Notes under the pieces: generated by a model
Told to the model about the DNA's origin: nothing
Seen by the model: the letters and a program-made list of their open reading frames with translations, nothing else
The model's database searches: none
Source of the DNA: UBA5232 sp035370405
Lineage (GTDB): Bacteria > Patescibacteriota > Dojkabacteria > SC72
DNA length: 55,176 nt
Reading direction: 5' to 3'
Assembly: GCA_035370405.1 (NCBI GenBank)
Contig: DAOOVT010000004.1
Span: 1 to 55,176 of the forward strand
In this document: piece by piece, positions 24,938-34,343 of the stretch
Position numbering within the stretch: the first letter of the stretch is position 1
Layout of the letters: each line of letters opens with the position of its first letter
Position numbers and translations under genes: made by a program

Positions 24938-25963
24938 ATCTATCAATTGTGCATTTTTAATTACTGCTTTTGGTAAATCATTTTTGTTTATTATTGTTAT
25001 GAATGTTTGTTGTTTATCTAATTCTTTCTCGTTGAATATTGATTTTGTATTTTTTTCATCTAATTCAGATGCGATGTCATCTAAAAGTAAGGTTGGATAA
25101 TAATCTAGCCTATTTTTAATGACATCTTGTGTCTTGAAAATTAATTTTCCTATGGATATTCTTTTTTCTCCTCGTGATCCAAATTGTCTAATATTCTTTC
25201 CATTAATTAGTTGCCAATCGTCCCGATGTGGCCCAATATTGGTATATCCAGTAGCAATATCTCTTCTTTTTGAATTTTCAATAGCATCTGCAAGCTGTAT
25301 CTCTCCATTTGATTTTGTGTATTCCATATAAATATCATCAGAATGCATTTCCTCTATAAGGTGAAGTCTTTCTGTCTGTATTATTTCAGATAATCTTAAA
25401 AATTCTGCAGTCCAGAAGTTTAATTGAACATCATTTACAGCAACTATTCCGTAGTCATAGAATTTTTTTGCCAGCTTTTTTAAATATGCATTTCTTTGCC
25501 TTAGGACTTTTCTGAATAGTGTTAGCGTTTCTATGTATTCATAATTTACGGTGGTGATTATTTCATCAAGAAATTTTCTTCTTGCAGAAGCAGAAATCAT
25601 TAGTATCTCTATTTGCTCTGGATTGAATATTGTAGAAGCATTCTGGTCAAAAAATTTCCTAGGGGAGACCTTTTGATCATCTATTTTTAGAATTTTTGTT
25701 CCTGCATTTTTGTATAAAGAGTATGCTTTTCCGTCATTTGTTATTTCAATTCTTGTAAATTTTTCATTTGTATCTTGTTCTGTATTTATGAATTCGTCAC
25801 TTATTGCCCATGGAGATTTTCCATTTGTAATGAGATATATGGCTTCTAGTATCGTGCTTTTTCCCTTGGCATTGTTTCCATGTAATACAACAATATTATT
25901 TTGTATATCTAAATTTAGGCTCTTAAATTTTCTAAAATTTGTGAGTTTTATGTTTGTTATCAT
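24920..25963 (-). CDS. recF: DNA repair protein RecF
   Basis: SMC-like ATPase that loads RecA at single-stranded gaps. 347 residues, near the usual 360. Motifs: KLTNFRKFKSLNLDI at the N-terminus, Walker A HGNNAKGKST (canonical forms have NGxGKT), the NPEQIEILMISASARRKFLD segment, and a C-terminal Walker B region PTLLLDDIASELDE. The start overlaps the lepA stop as TAATG, so translation is coupled. It is shorter at the C-terminus than many RecFs but complete in motifs. Confidence 0.92.
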   Translation of the reverse strand: MITNIKLTNFRKFKSLNLDIQNNIVVLHGNNAKGKSTILEAIYLITNGKSPWAISDEFINTEQDTNEKFTRIEITNDGKAYSLYKNAGTKILKIDDQKVSPRKFFDQNASTIFNPEQIEILMISASARRKFLDEIITTVNYEYIETLTLFRKVLRQRNAYLKKLAKKFYDYGIVAVNDVQLNFWTAEFLRLSEIIQTERLHLIEEMHSDDIYMEYTKSNGEIQLADAIENSKRRDIATGYTNIGPHRDDWQLINGKNIRQFGSRGEKRISIGKLIFKTQDVIKNRLDYYPTLLLDDIASELDEKNTKSIFNEKELDKQQTFITIINKNDLPKAVIKNAQLIDLNGLI

Positions 25964-27759
25964 TATGTTTTTAATATAGCAAGAAAAGCATCCTGAGGTA
26001 TATTTACTTGTCCTATTTGTTTTAATCTTCTTTTTCCTTTTTTTTGTTTTTCAAGTAGTTTCTTTTTCCTAGAGTAATCTCCACCATATAGTTTAGCAGT
26101 AACATCTTTTCTAAAGGCTTTTACATCTTCTCTTGCTATTATTTGAGAACCTATTGATGCTTGAAGTGGTACAGGAAATTGTTGTCTTGGTATTACATCT
26201 TTCATTATTTCTAGAAGTTTCAATGCTTTTGTTCTTGCATTTTGTCTTACTTCTAAAAAGTCTAATGCTGATATTTCTTCATGATTAACAAGCACAGAAA
26301 CTTTTACTATGTCAGAAGGAAAATAATCGATGAATTCGTATTCCATAGAGGCATATCCACTGGATATGTTTTTGATTTGATCAAAGAAGTTTGAAATTAG
26401 CGAAGCTAAAGGCATGTCATATTCTAAGATGATATAACGATTGGAGGAATCATTGAGGTATTTAGTATTGACATATTGTCCTCTTCTGTTTTGGCATAGT
26501 TCCATTATGGCTCCAATGTATTTGTCTGGTGTCATTATTTCAACTCTAACCCAAGGTTCCCTTATTTCTTTTATTTGTTCTGCATTTGGTAATTCTTGTG
26601 GTGTTTGGATAACGAGTTCGGTTCCGTCTGTTTTAGTGATTTGGTATTCTACTGTTGGTGCAGTGACAATAAGGTTTACACCGTATTCTCTTTCTAGCCT
26701 TTCTTGGATGATTTCCATATGGAGTAGTCCAAGGAATCCACATCTAAATCCAGATCCAAGGAGGTTTGATCTTTGTGATGTGAATGATAGTGAGGCATCG
26801 TTCAAGGAGAGTTTTGTTAGTGATACCCTGAGGTTTTCATAATCTTCTGTGTCTATTGGGAAGAATGTTGCAAATATGTTTGGTTTTGGGATTTTGTATC
26901 CTGGAAGAGGTTTTGTATTTGGTTTGTCGGAGATTGTGTCTCCGACTGTAAAACAGCCTATGTCTTTCATACCTGTTGAAATGTATCCTACTTCTCCTGC
27001 ATTTAATGAATTAACGGGTTGTAAATCTGGATTGAATATACCCATTTCAGTTGGTTTAAATTGTAGGTGCTTTTGTATCATGTAAAGAGGAGCTATTTTT
27101 CCAGATTCAGATCTTAGAGCTCCATCAAAGAATCGAACGGCTATAACTACGCCTCTGTGTTCATCGTAAAAAGAATCGAATACTAGCCCACTTAGGGGCT
27201 TATTGATATCTCCCGATGGAGCAGGGGATTCATTAATAATTGCATCTAGGAGTATTTGTACATTTTCCCCAGTTTTTCCAGATACTTTGATGATTTGGTC
27301 TTTGGAGAATCCTAGGAGTGATTGCATCTCATCTTCTATTTGCGAAATGTTTATATTTGGTATATCTATTTTGTTTATGACGGGGATTAGCTTTAGTCCA
27401 AGATCAGTAGCTTTTCTTACATTTGAGATTGTTTGAGCTTGTATTCCTTGGCTTGCATCTACAAGTAGTATTGCTGATTCACAAGCAGCGAGAGATCTTG
27501 AGACTTCGTATGAAAAGTCTACATGTCCTGGGGTATCGATGAGGTTAAGTTCATGTCCTTTCCAATTTATTTTACATGCCTGTAATTTTATGGTTATCCC
27601 TTTTTCTTGCTCTAGGTCTAATTTGTCTAGTACTCTTTCTTTTCCTTTTTCTCTTATTACTCTTCCATTTGCTATTTCTAGCATTCTATCAGCAAGTGTA
27701 GATTTTCCATGATCTATGTGTGCGATTATTGAGAAGTTTCTTATTTTTTCTTGTATCAT
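25963..27759 (-). CDS. lepA: Elongation factor 4 (LepA)
   Basis: Ribosome-binding translational GTPase. 598 residues, normal. G-domain motifs: AHIDHGKST (P-loop), DTPGHVDF, NKIDIP. The C-terminal LepA-specific domain (KLYGGDYSRKKKLLEKQKKGKRRLK) is present, which distinguishes it from EF-G. A TATAAT on the minus strand (27772-27767) lies 7 bp before the ATG, so the mRNA is likely leaderless. recF follows with a TAATG overlap. Confidence 0.97.
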   Translation of the reverse strand: MIQEKIRNFSIIAHIDHGKSTLADRMLEIANGRVIREKGKERVLDKLDLEQEKGITIKLQACKINWKGHELNLIDTPGHVDFSYEVSRSLAACESAILLVDASQGIQAQTISNVRKATDLGLKLIPVINKIDIPNINISQIEDEMQSLLGFSKDQIIKVSGKTGENVQILLDAIINESPAPSGDINKPLSGLVFDSFYDEHRGVVIAVRFFDGALRSESGKIAPLYMIQKHLQFKPTEMGIFNPDLQPVNSLNAGEVGYISTGMKDIGCFTVGDTISDKPNTKPLPGYKIPKPNIFATFFPIDTEDYENLRVSLTKLSLNDASLSFTSQRSNLLGSGFRCGFLGLLHMEIIQERLEREYGVNLIVTAPTVEYQITKTDGTELVIQTPQELPNAEQIKEIREPWVRVEIMTPDKYIGAIMELCQNRRGQYVNTKYLNDSSNRYIILEYDMPLASLISNFFDQIKNISSGYASMEYEFIDYFPSDIVKVSVLVNHEEISALDFLEVRQNARTKALKLLEIMKDVIPRQQFPVPLQASIGSQIIAREDVKAFRKDVTAKLYGGDYSRKKKLLEKQKKGKRRLKQIGQVNIPQDAFLAILKT

Positions 27760-27766
27760 AGAGGGT

Positions 27767-27772
27767 ATTATA
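27767..27772 (-). promoter_or_regulatory. lepA -10 box, leaderless
   Basis: TATAAT read on the minus strand, 7 bp before the lepA ATG at 27759. This spacing puts the predicted transcription start at or next to the start codon. No clear -35 box is seen. Confidence 0.55.
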
Positions 27773-27820
27773 CATCGATGAGCTATTAGTTAGCCATTTG
27801 GATATCAGAAGCTTAGGGTA

Positions 27821-28384
27821 TTACTGCTCGATTTGTATTGTCATTTTGAAATTTTCTGAAAATTGCACCCCAGAGGAGTTTACAACTGACAAAAATATAA
27901 TTTTTTCCTCACCTGGATTGAAAACTATTTTCTCAGTGTGTGTTACACCCAAGTTGTTTTGAAGAATGTATGATTTGTTTCCACTTAACAAGAAAATATC
28001 AGATTTCGTATTTGTAGTAGTTTGTCCATCAAAAGTGATTGTTTTTGGTTGATCTGTTTTATTTTTTATCCTTAATATTGGCTTTGAGTAGGTACCTGCA
28101 GCCCTTTTTCCTATTGTTAGAGTGTATTCAAATGTATTTATTCCTTCCGCTTGAGTTAGTTTCTCAGATGAAAATATTTTGTGTTGACCTCCGATTAAGT
28201 CTATTGTGCAGCCTGATTGTGTAGAAGTTCCTAAGACATCAGATTTTTTAATTGTCCCAGTTGTTGGAGTTAGATTGAGAACAGAGATTACGGGAATTAC
28301 AAAAACTAGTATTAGAACTACAATGAGTAATGGTTCAGATAGTTTGGAAAGTATTTTTTTTGTTTTGAAACTTTGTATTGCCAT
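27821..28384 (-). CDS. Membrane-anchored extracytoplasmic protein, unknown
   Basis: A 187-residue protein with one N-terminal membrane segment (about residues 18-38, PLLIVVLILVFVIPVISVL) and a beta-rich outer part. The outer part contains ILRIKNKTDQPKTITFDG and EKIVFNPGEEKIIFL, which resemble the strands of an immunoglobulin-like fold with a NEAT/DUF11 flavour. The text VLGTSTQ after the anchor recurs as VLGTSTS in the giant surface protein at the window end. It is 4 bp downstream of the next minus-strand gene and likely in its operon. Function unknown. Confidence 0.7.
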   Translation of the reverse strand: MAIQSFKTKKILSKLSEPLLIVVLILVFVIPVISVLNLTPTTGTIKKSDVLGTSTQSGCTIDLIGGQHKIFSSEKLTQAEGINTFEYTLTIGKRAAGTYSKPILRIKNKTDQPKTITFDGQTTTNTKSDIFLLSGNKSYILQNNLGVTHTEKIVFNPGEEKIIFLSVVNSSGVQFSENFKMTIQIEQ

Positions 28385-28388
28385 ATAA

Positions 28389-28937
28389 CTAATAGTATAT
28401 ATTTTCTCTTGGATATATCTTATCAGTTTCCAATTGGTATGTCTTTATCGTTCCCCAAATTGTTAGTATTCCAACGATGATAGCTGTTATTCCTACCCAA
28501 TTGTACGCATTGCCTTGTATTGAGTGTGCAACAGTTATTGCCGAGCTTGTTATTAAAAATGAGCTCCATATGAATATTTGAAGGAATGTGGTCCCTTTTT
28601 TTGTTATCCATTTTAGAATGTTTAGTTCAGTAATTTTGACTATGGTTCTCGGGTTTTGAAATGAAGTTTGATAGAGGAGTGTTTTGGAAGTGAAATAGAA
28701 TGTTGGAAGTGCTAATGCAGTAATCATTATTATATCTGATAATGAATTTACGAGGATGGCTGATGAAGGCTCTGAGTAGCAAATTTGGACGGAATATATC
28801 CCTTGTATCTGGTTATCAATATAGTAGTCGAGGCCGTATAAAGCATTTATTCCTAAAATTCCTAAAATTTTGGCTGCAATCATTACTATTGCTGGCCATA
28901 TGGCAATTTTAAGAGCTCTTTTTAGAAGTTTTGACAT
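28389..28937 (-). CDS. Four-pass membrane protein, unknown
   Basis: A 182-residue protein with about four hydrophobic segments (residues ~12-33, ~60-83, ~117-138, ~145-163) and short polar loops. The overall pattern, a membrane pair, a cytoplasmic loop with NPRTIVKITELNILKWITKKGTT and a second pair, does not match a family I know. It starts inside the end of rpsT (29-bp overlap) and so is probably co-transcribed with it. Function unknown. Confidence 0.7.
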   Translation of the reverse strand: MSKLLKRALKIAIWPAIVMIAAKILGILGINALYGLDYYIDNQIQGIYSVQICYSEPSSAILVNSLSDIIMITALALPTFYFTSKTLLYQTSFQNPRTIVKITELNILKWITKKGTTFLQIFIWSSFLITSSAITVAHSIQGNAYNWVGITAIIVGILTIWGTIKTYQLETDKIYPRENIYY

Positions 28938-29205
28938 TATCTTTGGACAGTTTGTTTAAATCTTTGGTAAGCCTAGACTTTAGTCTATCAGCTTTTCCTT
29001 TTTTAATAACATTCTTTTTTGCAGATTTATCCAATATTTTGTACACATTCTTGAGGTTTTTTTGTGCACCAGAAACATCTTCTTTTTTGATTAAGGTTTT
29101 TTGCTTCTTAACTGCCCTTTTTAATCTGTTTCTGGTTCTATTGTTTATCTTGTTTTTTCTTTTATTTTTTCTTAAATCTTTGATTGATGTTTTTAAGTTA
29201 GGCAT
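28909..29205 (-). CDS. rpsT: Small ribosomal subunit protein S20
   Basis: Primary 16S rRNA-binding protein. The true start is the Met at 29205 (MPNLKTSIKDLRKNKRKNK), giving 98 residues; an in-frame Met 14 codons upstream adds residues not seen in the family. It is Lys/Arg-rich and helical (NRTRNRLKRAVKKQKTLI; NVIKKGKADRLKSRLTKD), as expected. The last ~15 residues (KDNVKTSKKSS) are a polar extension. It is divergent from the Ig-like gene at 29303. Confidence 0.88.
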   Translation of the reverse strand: MPNLKTSIKDLRKNKRKNKINNRTRNRLKRAVKKQKTLIKKEDVSGAQKNLKNVYKILDKSAKKNVIKKGKADRLKSRLTKDLNKLSKDNVKTSKKSS

Positions 29206-29287
29206 TTGATTTCGTAAGTTAATATAATTAGTTGTTAATTCAAGCAATTATATACATAATGCAGAAGTTTGTAAACATATTTGTTTA

Positions 29288-29296
29288 TGCTAAACT
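29288..29296 (+). promoter_or_regulatory. Extended -10 (TGC-TAAACT), leaderless start
   Basis: TGC-TAAACT at 29288-29296, with the ATG at 29303, 6 bp after the -10 box. The same spacing is seen for the nucleotidyltransferase and ABC exporter genes. Confidence 0.5.
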
Positions 29297-29302
29297 TTTA
29301 CT

Positions 29303-29719
29303 ATGTTAAGAAGCAAAAAGTTTAAGCTTATGATTTCTTCTATCTTTGTATTCGTTTTTCTTTGTTTTTCACTAACATATGTGTTTTTGAAGGAAAGAGG
29401 AGAGAGTGTTAAAGGCTTATCTAGTATAGAAAATGTGAATGGGAAAGGTATTCCATTTATTGTATCGTTGCCACCAGTGGCAGTAGTTGGAGGAGAAGAA
29501 TATGTTTATGTACCTTTGTTGTCAGATTTGGATACTCCAATAGCTGATCTTGAATTGACATTGTTGGAATCTCCAAATTGGTTGTTTTTAGAGAAAGGGA
29601 GAGTTAGGGGAATTGCTCCAATGGAAAGTTCGTCTAAGACATATAAGTTTGTGCTTAGGGTATCAGATGGGTATAATTCATCGAGTCAGGAAAATTATAT
29701 TGTTGTTTTGGGGAGATGA
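29303..29719 (+). CDS. Membrane-anchored cadherin/Ig-like domain protein
   Basis: A 138-residue protein: N-terminal membrane anchor (about residues 9-29) and one extracytoplasmic beta domain. The domain has the form of the dystroglycan-type cadherin-like or putative Ig fold (PPVAVVGGEEYVYVPL, then LELTLLESPNWLFLEKGRVRG, and YKFVLRVSDGYNSSSQENY). A similar domain occurs in the 794-residue protein at 37.6 kb. It overlaps the next gene as ATGAGG (4 bp), so the two are coupled. Likely a cell-surface binding or structural element. Confidence 0.7.
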   Translation: MLRSKKFKLMISSIFVFVFLCFSLTYVFLKERGESVKGLSSIENVNGKGIPFIVSLPPVAVVGGEEYVYVPLLSDLDTPIADLELTLLESPNWLFLEKGRVRGIAPMESSSKTYKFVLRVSDGYNSSSQENYIVVLGR

Positions 29720-30120
29720 GGAGAAATATTTTTGTTATTACAAGTGTAGTTTCTTTTTGTGTTGTTATTGTGTGTGCAGTACTTTTGTTGACTAAAAAAG
29801 CTGGTAGTTTTAGTTTGTTTACATCAGATAGTAGTTGTACACCATATAATGTGTTTGTTTCTAAAGGTATAGAGGATTATTCTGCGGTGATTGAGTGGTA
29901 TACAAAGGGGAAGTGTGTTGGATTTGTAAGGTATGGAAAGGATATGAATGATATGGAGAATATTTCTTTGGATTCTTTAGGTGGAAACAGAGGTAATTCA
30001 CATAAGGTTGTGATAGAGGGAGTTGTAACTACCACGAGGTATTATTATTTGATTGTTTCTGATGGACAGAGTTATGGGAATAATGGTTCTCCTTTGCATT
30101 TTGTTTTAGAGGAGCTTTAA
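29716..30120 (+). CDS. Membrane-anchored fibronectin type III-like protein
   Basis: A 134-residue protein with an N-terminal anchor (about residues 4-26) and an FnIII-like domain: PYNVFVSKGIEDYSAVIEWYTKG, then FVRYGKD, and VTTTRYYYLIVSDGQSYGNNG. The order resembles the N-terminal FnIII domain of purple acid phosphatase-like surface proteins. It is coupled to the preceding Ig-like gene by overlap and converges on the DUF11-like gene with a 4-bp overlap. The two Cys (SSCTPYN and KGKCVGF) could form a disulfide. Function unknown. Confidence 0.7.
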   Translation: MRRNIFVITSVVSFCVVIVCAVLLLTKKAGSFSLFTSDSSCTPYNVFVSKGIEDYSAVIEWYTKGKCVGFVRYGKDMNDMENISLDSLGGNRGNSHKVVIEGVVTTTRYYYLIVSDGQSYGNNGSPLHFVLEEL

Positions 30121-31892
30121 TGTCTTTTTGATATTTTCTTTATGGTCTTCTTTTCAAAGTATTTCTTTGGTTCAAAGATTCTAAGTGATGTCATTTCAGC
30201 ATTTTTGTATACATTTGAATCTGTTAATTTTTTAGCAAGTACTCTGCCAAATGGTCTGTTTAGAATAAACCATCCAATCATTAGTATGACGAGACCAGCA
30301 AGGATACGAATTATTGAAGAATCAAAGATACCAGTTTGAGGTTGATTTTCAGATGGTTGTGTTGGAGTTGGTGTTGGAATTGTTGCATCTGGATTTGTAC
30401 AGTCTTGTGCTACTAGGATTACTGATTCTGCTCTAAGTTGACTTGGATCTACAGGTATTTGTTCTGGAGTTATGATTACCTCATTTTGGTTATTTCCAGT
30501 AAGTGCATTTGGCCCTGCTTGTGCTGTGAATACTATTATGAGTGATTGAGAAGGGGATAGGGTCCAGCCTTGTGTTTTGCTCCAGACGAGTTCTTGTGTT
30601 TCTCCAACAGTTGTACTTGTAAGATAGTCTTCATCTTTTACAGAAGCTCCATTTATTTTTGTTGTATTTTCAGAATATATGAATCCTAGTGGAAGTTTGT
30701 TTTTAACAGAGTTAACAGTTTGTGCTGATGCACTGTTGTTTACAATTGTAGTAGTGATTTCTACTTTGTTTGTGGGTTCAACTCTTTCTACACATGAGAG
30801 GTTTGCATTGTTTGTTACTTTGAAGTCAGATTCTTCCTCTTCTTGAGGTGTTTGTTGTACTTCTGGTTTTATATATGTTACAACCTTTGATGTTTCTCCT
30901 ATTTGTTGATTAGTTGTTGTGTTAGTTATACTTGCAGTTATTTTGACATCACCATCGTAGCCATCCAATTGTGAGAATGTTACTCCATCAGCAAAATTAG
31001 TTTGATTGTATAGATCTTGTCCAAGTATAGAAATTTCACCTTTTGCAGAATCTAATGTAAAGCCTTTTGTCATTGTTATATTTTGATGTTTCTTGGTATC
31101 AAATGAGAAGGTTATTTCTAGATTGTCTTCTTCAGGAATATTTCCTACACTTATTGTCATTCCTGTTAATCTAAATACTCCAGTATCTGAAGATGTTGTG
31201 ATCATTAAATTGTTTACACTAGATGAAGATTTTTGCTCGACATCAATTAGCCTTCTACAGATAGGTGAGTTTATGGTGTCTCCAGTTTGTGTAGTTGCTG
31301 TTGCTATGATATTGAGAGATGTTTTAGAGAAGTCTGAAAGTTCTTTTGTAATGGTTAATTTGTCAGCTGAGATAGTATCTGGTTGTAGTGATTCATTGTT
31401 TACTACAATTTGGTAGTCATTGTATTCTTTGTCAAATTTTGCCTCTATGGTTATTTTTTCATCGGAAGGGATTTTCCCTGTGACAATTTTTCCATCAGAG
31501 TCTTTTATTGTCATTTCATAGCATCTAGTATCTTGGATGTTATCTAGTGGGCATGATTTGTAAAGGGTTTGTTGGGTTGTACTGTTAAGAAGATTTGTAG
31601 AAATTGATGAGTTTGAGCATGTGGCTTTGCATGTTTGATCACTTGTTGTTTTAGCTATATTAAATATGAATCCTCTTCTAGGATCTCCACATTCAGGAAT
31701 TATTTCGGGGTCTATGAAGTAACAGGCACATGTTTTTTCTGTTTTTTTTGTTTCTTCTGTGTCTTCTCCAGAGGTATAGAAGTAAATTGCTACAGCAATT
31801 AACGCTATGCCCAATATCCCTATGAAAGCAAGTAGTATAGTTGTAGTTTTTTTTGGCTTTTTTACTGTAGTTACTCTTCTAGGCTCTTCCAT
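30117..31892 (-). CDS. Surface protein with DUF11-like domain and PQTG-like C-terminal anchor
   Basis: A 591-residue protein. Residues ~18-40 form a membrane segment, followed by a Cys-rich patch (TCACYFIDPEIIPEC, CKATC). Several beta-rich regions follow, and a DUF11-like domain near residues 365-505 (NKVEITTTIVNNSASAQTV, IINGASVKDED-like text). The C-terminus is PTPTPTQPSENQPQTGIFD, a hydrophobic helix and a basic tail. QPQTG before a membrane helix resembles a sortase signal, and a sortase gene lies 10 kb away, but the ~50-residue tail after the helix is longer than usual. Probably a cell-surface protein. Confidence 0.7.
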   Translation of the reverse strand: MEEPRRVTTVKKPKKTTTILLAFIGILGIALIAVAIYFYTSGEDTEETKKTEKTCACYFIDPEIIPECGDPRRGFIFNIAKTTSDQTCKATCSNSSISTNLLNSTTQQTLYKSCPLDNIQDTRCYEMTIKDSDGKIVTGKIPSDEKITIEAKFDKEYNDYQIVVNNESLQPDTISADKLTITKELSDFSKTSLNIIATATTQTGDTINSPICRRLIDVEQKSSSSVNNLMITTSSDTGVFRLTGMTISVGNIPEEDNLEITFSFDTKKHQNITMTKGFTLDSAKGEISILGQDLYNQTNFADGVTFSQLDGYDGDVKITASITNTTTNQQIGETSKVVTYIKPEVQQTPQEEEESDFKVTNNANLSCVERVEPTNKVEITTTIVNNSASAQTVNSVKNKLPLGFIYSENTTKINGASVKDEDYLTSTTVGETQELVWSKTQGWTLSPSQSLIIVFTAQAGPNALTGNNQNEVIITPEQIPVDPSQLRAESVILVAQDCTNPDATIPTPTPTQPSENQPQTGIFDSSIIRILAGLVILMIGWFILNRPFGRVLAKKLTDSNVYKNAEMTSLRIFEPKKYFEKKTIKKISKRH

Positions 31893-31995
31893 TAATCAGG
31901 GGCAGAAAAAGTTTATGATATTTACCCATCTAATAGAGTTTATGTTAATACGTGGAATGTGTCAATAAATGATTGATTATGCGGAGTGGTTTCGG

Positions 31996-32937
31996 TTATA
32001 TGTATGGAAGGAGGACTGTTATCCCAAGGTTTCCATCTATTTGCCCTGTTTTGATTTGCATATCTAGGTTGCTCATTTTTGTGTATAGCTTACAGATTCT
32101 TTCATCAGAGTATTTTTTTGATGCTGAAATGAGTTGAGGGATTGTAAATGGGGGAACTGCTAGTTGAGAGGCCATTTCTGAATATGTTTTATTTTTACTT
32201 GAAAGAAATTTTGTCAGAGTTATTAATCTTAAGTTTCTAGCTAACATTGAGATTATGTAGTTAGGATCTATACTTTGAAGTCTTAGCCTCTCTAATATTT
32301 CCATACTGTTTGTTTTGTCTTGTTCATTTATTGCATTTATTAGATTCCATATATCTTGTTCTAAAGTGTCGCTTGTTAGAGTTTCAACGTGTTCTATTGT
32401 GATTGTTTCATCATCGTTAGCTAAAGTTAGTTTTTGTATTTCGTTTTGGAATCTTTCTGGGTCGTAATTTGTCTTTTCTGCTAATTTCTTTAAGGCATCA
32501 TTTTGTATTTTTATTTTTTGTTTGTTTAGTATTTGTTTTGCCCATGTGAAGAATGTTCTTTTGTTTAGTAAATCTATACTTTCTACGGCATTATTTTGTT
32601 TGAAGAATTTGTAATATTTTGTATTTGCCTTTATTTTTTGATCTTCCCAAAATATTAAGGTGTCAGTAGAAGAGCTTTGTTTTAGCATGTTTAGTAGTTC
32701 ATCTAGGAAGGAATCTTTTCTTTTGTTTTTGTAAATCCTTTTTAAGAATATGAGTCTTGACTCAAAGAACAAGCTTCTAGAGGAGATCAGGTCTAGGATT
32801 TTTTGTGGATCTTCGGTATCTCCTTGGATTGGTAGTATTGCAAGGTTAGGATTTTTTGCTTTTTGTTGGTTGACGAAATCATGAGCAATTCCTAATGAGA
32901 GGTAAGAGGAACTGCCATGGTATAGTTTGTATGTCAT
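31996..32937 (-). CDS. holA: DNA polymerase III delta subunit (HolA)
   Basis: Clamp-loader subunit that opens the sliding clamp. 313 residues, typical. It begins YKLYHGSSSYLSLGIA and has the DSLFFESRLIFLK-like segment (SRSLFFESRLIFLKRIY), the helical middle (LEQDIWNLINAINEQDK) and the C-terminal collar domain (NYIISMLARNLRLITLTK, LDMQIKTGQIDGNLG). Overall identity to the family is modest but the order of motifs is right. The ATG abuts the LCP stop codon, so it is the last gene of the alaS-ruvX-mltG-LCP operon. The next 103 bp downstream hold no gene or clear terminator. Confidence 0.85.
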   Translation of the reverse strand: MTYKLYHGSSSYLSLGIAHDFVNQQKAKNPNLAILPIQGDTEDPQKILDLISSRSLFFESRLIFLKRIYKNKRKDSFLDELLNMLKQSSSTDTLIFWEDQKIKANTKYYKFFKQNNAVESIDLLNKRTFFTWAKQILNKQKIKIQNDALKKLAEKTNYDPERFQNEIQKLTLANDDETITIEHVETLTSDTLEQDIWNLINAINEQDKTNSMEILERLRLQSIDPNYIISMLARNLRLITLTKFLSSKNKTYSEMASQLAVPPFTIPQLISASKKYSDERICKLYTKMSNLDMQIKTGQIDGNLGITVLLPYI

Positions 32938-34326
32938 TTATTCTGTTTGTGATAACTGAGTTTCGTTTTCTTGCCCCAACAGGACTGCAACTCCTTCATA
33001 GTTGAATTTAGTAGTTATTGTTTCTGGCTTTAATATGTTTTGTGTATTCAAAAAGTTTGCGATTTCTTCAACTGATTTTGAGAATCCTTCTGCGGTTTGA
33101 AATACAGTTATTCCATTGTAAGTGCCAATATTAGTATATGATTGTAGTATGTTTATGTATGGATATTCTTTCTTTAATTGGTTTACCTTAAGAGTTGTTC
33201 CACTTGCACCAAGTCCAGTGTTGTAAACATATATTACTGGATTTTCAGCATAAATAGCTGGTTTTTGTAGTATTAAGTCAACATATTCGTGTATATCATC
33301 ATACATACCTAGCCCAAGTTTTGGTCCTATTGTATATTCAACATTTGGATCCCCTTTTATTTCAACTAGTTGAGAGTTTCCTGATGCAGGATCTAAGACA
33401 AAGGAATAGTGTTTGTTACCGTTTTGGAGCATGTCTTTGCCTACCGCCAATGCTGCTACTATGTCATCTTGTGTGAATTCTGATACTTTGATGTTGTTGG
33501 AAAGAGAAGATAGTATTTGTATTAAAGTTTTTGGATTTGAAAGTGTATCTGTGCTTAAAATTTTTTCTTGTAGGGCAGATATAACTTTTTGTTGTCTTCT
33601 TGCTCTTGCATAATCTGTTCCTTCTCCGTTGTCTAATGATTTTCTTGATCTAGCATATTTTAGAGCGGTTTCGCCATCCATTGTCTGTGGTCCTGCAGTG
33701 AAAGAGACGGTAGTACTGTCTAGATAATTGTAATCGGTAAAACTGTTTTCAACATTTATATCTATTCCACCAACTGTATCGATGATTTGGGTAAATGCTT
33801 TGAAATCAACCATGGCATAGTATTGTATTTCTTGACCGACAACTTCCTCTATTGTTGTTTTTAGAGCTTCTAGTCCAGATCCTTGTTCTACTGATTCGTT
33901 GTATGAGTATACTCCATTTATTTTGTTGTACCAGTGCGTAGTTTTATCTGTTTCAACGAGGAAATCTCTTGGTACAGATATCATTACTATGTCGTGTGTC
34001 GTGTGATTGTAGGATACAAATATCATTGTATCAGTATTGGCATAGTTTCCATTTTCTCTTGTATCTACACCGATTATTAATGCATTGGTAAAATTTCCAG
34101 TAGTATCTTTCTTGAGTTCAGGTTTTGTTTCTGTAAAGACTGTATTAGCATCTAGTTTGAAACCGATATCTTTAGATATTTTGTAAATTTTTGTTCCGTA
34201 GTAAACACCAATACCTACTATTGCAAGGATAGCTGTGAAAAGGATGTATTTCCAGTAATTTGCCTTTTTTTTGTTTAATGGTACTTGCACGGTATTTGGT
34301 TCTTTGTCTTTTATTTCTATAGTCAT
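32938..34326 (-). CDS. LytR-CpsA-Psr (LCP) family cell-wall glycopolymer transferase
   Basis: Membrane-anchored enzyme that attaches glycopolymers to peptidoglycan. 462 residues. A membrane segment (~25-45) is followed by the LCP domain: NALIIGVDTRENG, TDTMIFVSYN, VPRDFLVE (conserved Arg), TVGGIDINV, and YARSRKSLDNGEGTDYARARRQ (conserved Arg residues). The C-terminal ~100 residues are a LytR_C domain (VYNTGLGASGTTLKVNQLK). It lies 17 bp after mltG and abuts holA. With MurJ, MltG and the L,D-transpeptidase it supports a real cell wall. Confidence 0.92.
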   Translation of the reverse strand: MTIEIKDKEPNTVQVPLNKKKANYWKYILFTAILAIVGIGVYYGTKIYKISKDIGFKLDANTVFTETKPELKKDTTGNFTNALIIGVDTRENGNYANTDTMIFVSYNHTTHDIVMISVPRDFLVETDKTTHWYNKINGVYSYNESVEQGSGLEALKTTIEEVVGQEIQYYAMVDFKAFTQIIDTVGGIDINVENSFTDYNYLDSTTVSFTAGPQTMDGETALKYARSRKSLDNGEGTDYARARRQQKVISALQEKILSTDTLSNPKTLIQILSSLSNNIKVSEFTQDDIVAALAVGKDMLQNGNKHYSFVLDPASGNSQLVEIKGDPNVEYTIGPKLGLGMYDDIHEYVDLILQKPAIYAENPVIYVYNTGLGASGTTLKVNQLKKEYPYINILQSYTNIGTYNGITVFQTAEGFSKSVEEIANFLNTQNILKPETITTKFNYEGVAVLLGQENETQLSQTE

Positions 34327-34343
34327 TTAGGCAATGCGTTAAT

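Noticed and set aside
27821..29205. Antisense plus-strand frames over 28039-28388 and 28931-29209
   Set aside because: Shadows of the two membrane genes and rpsT; no promoter or family pattern.
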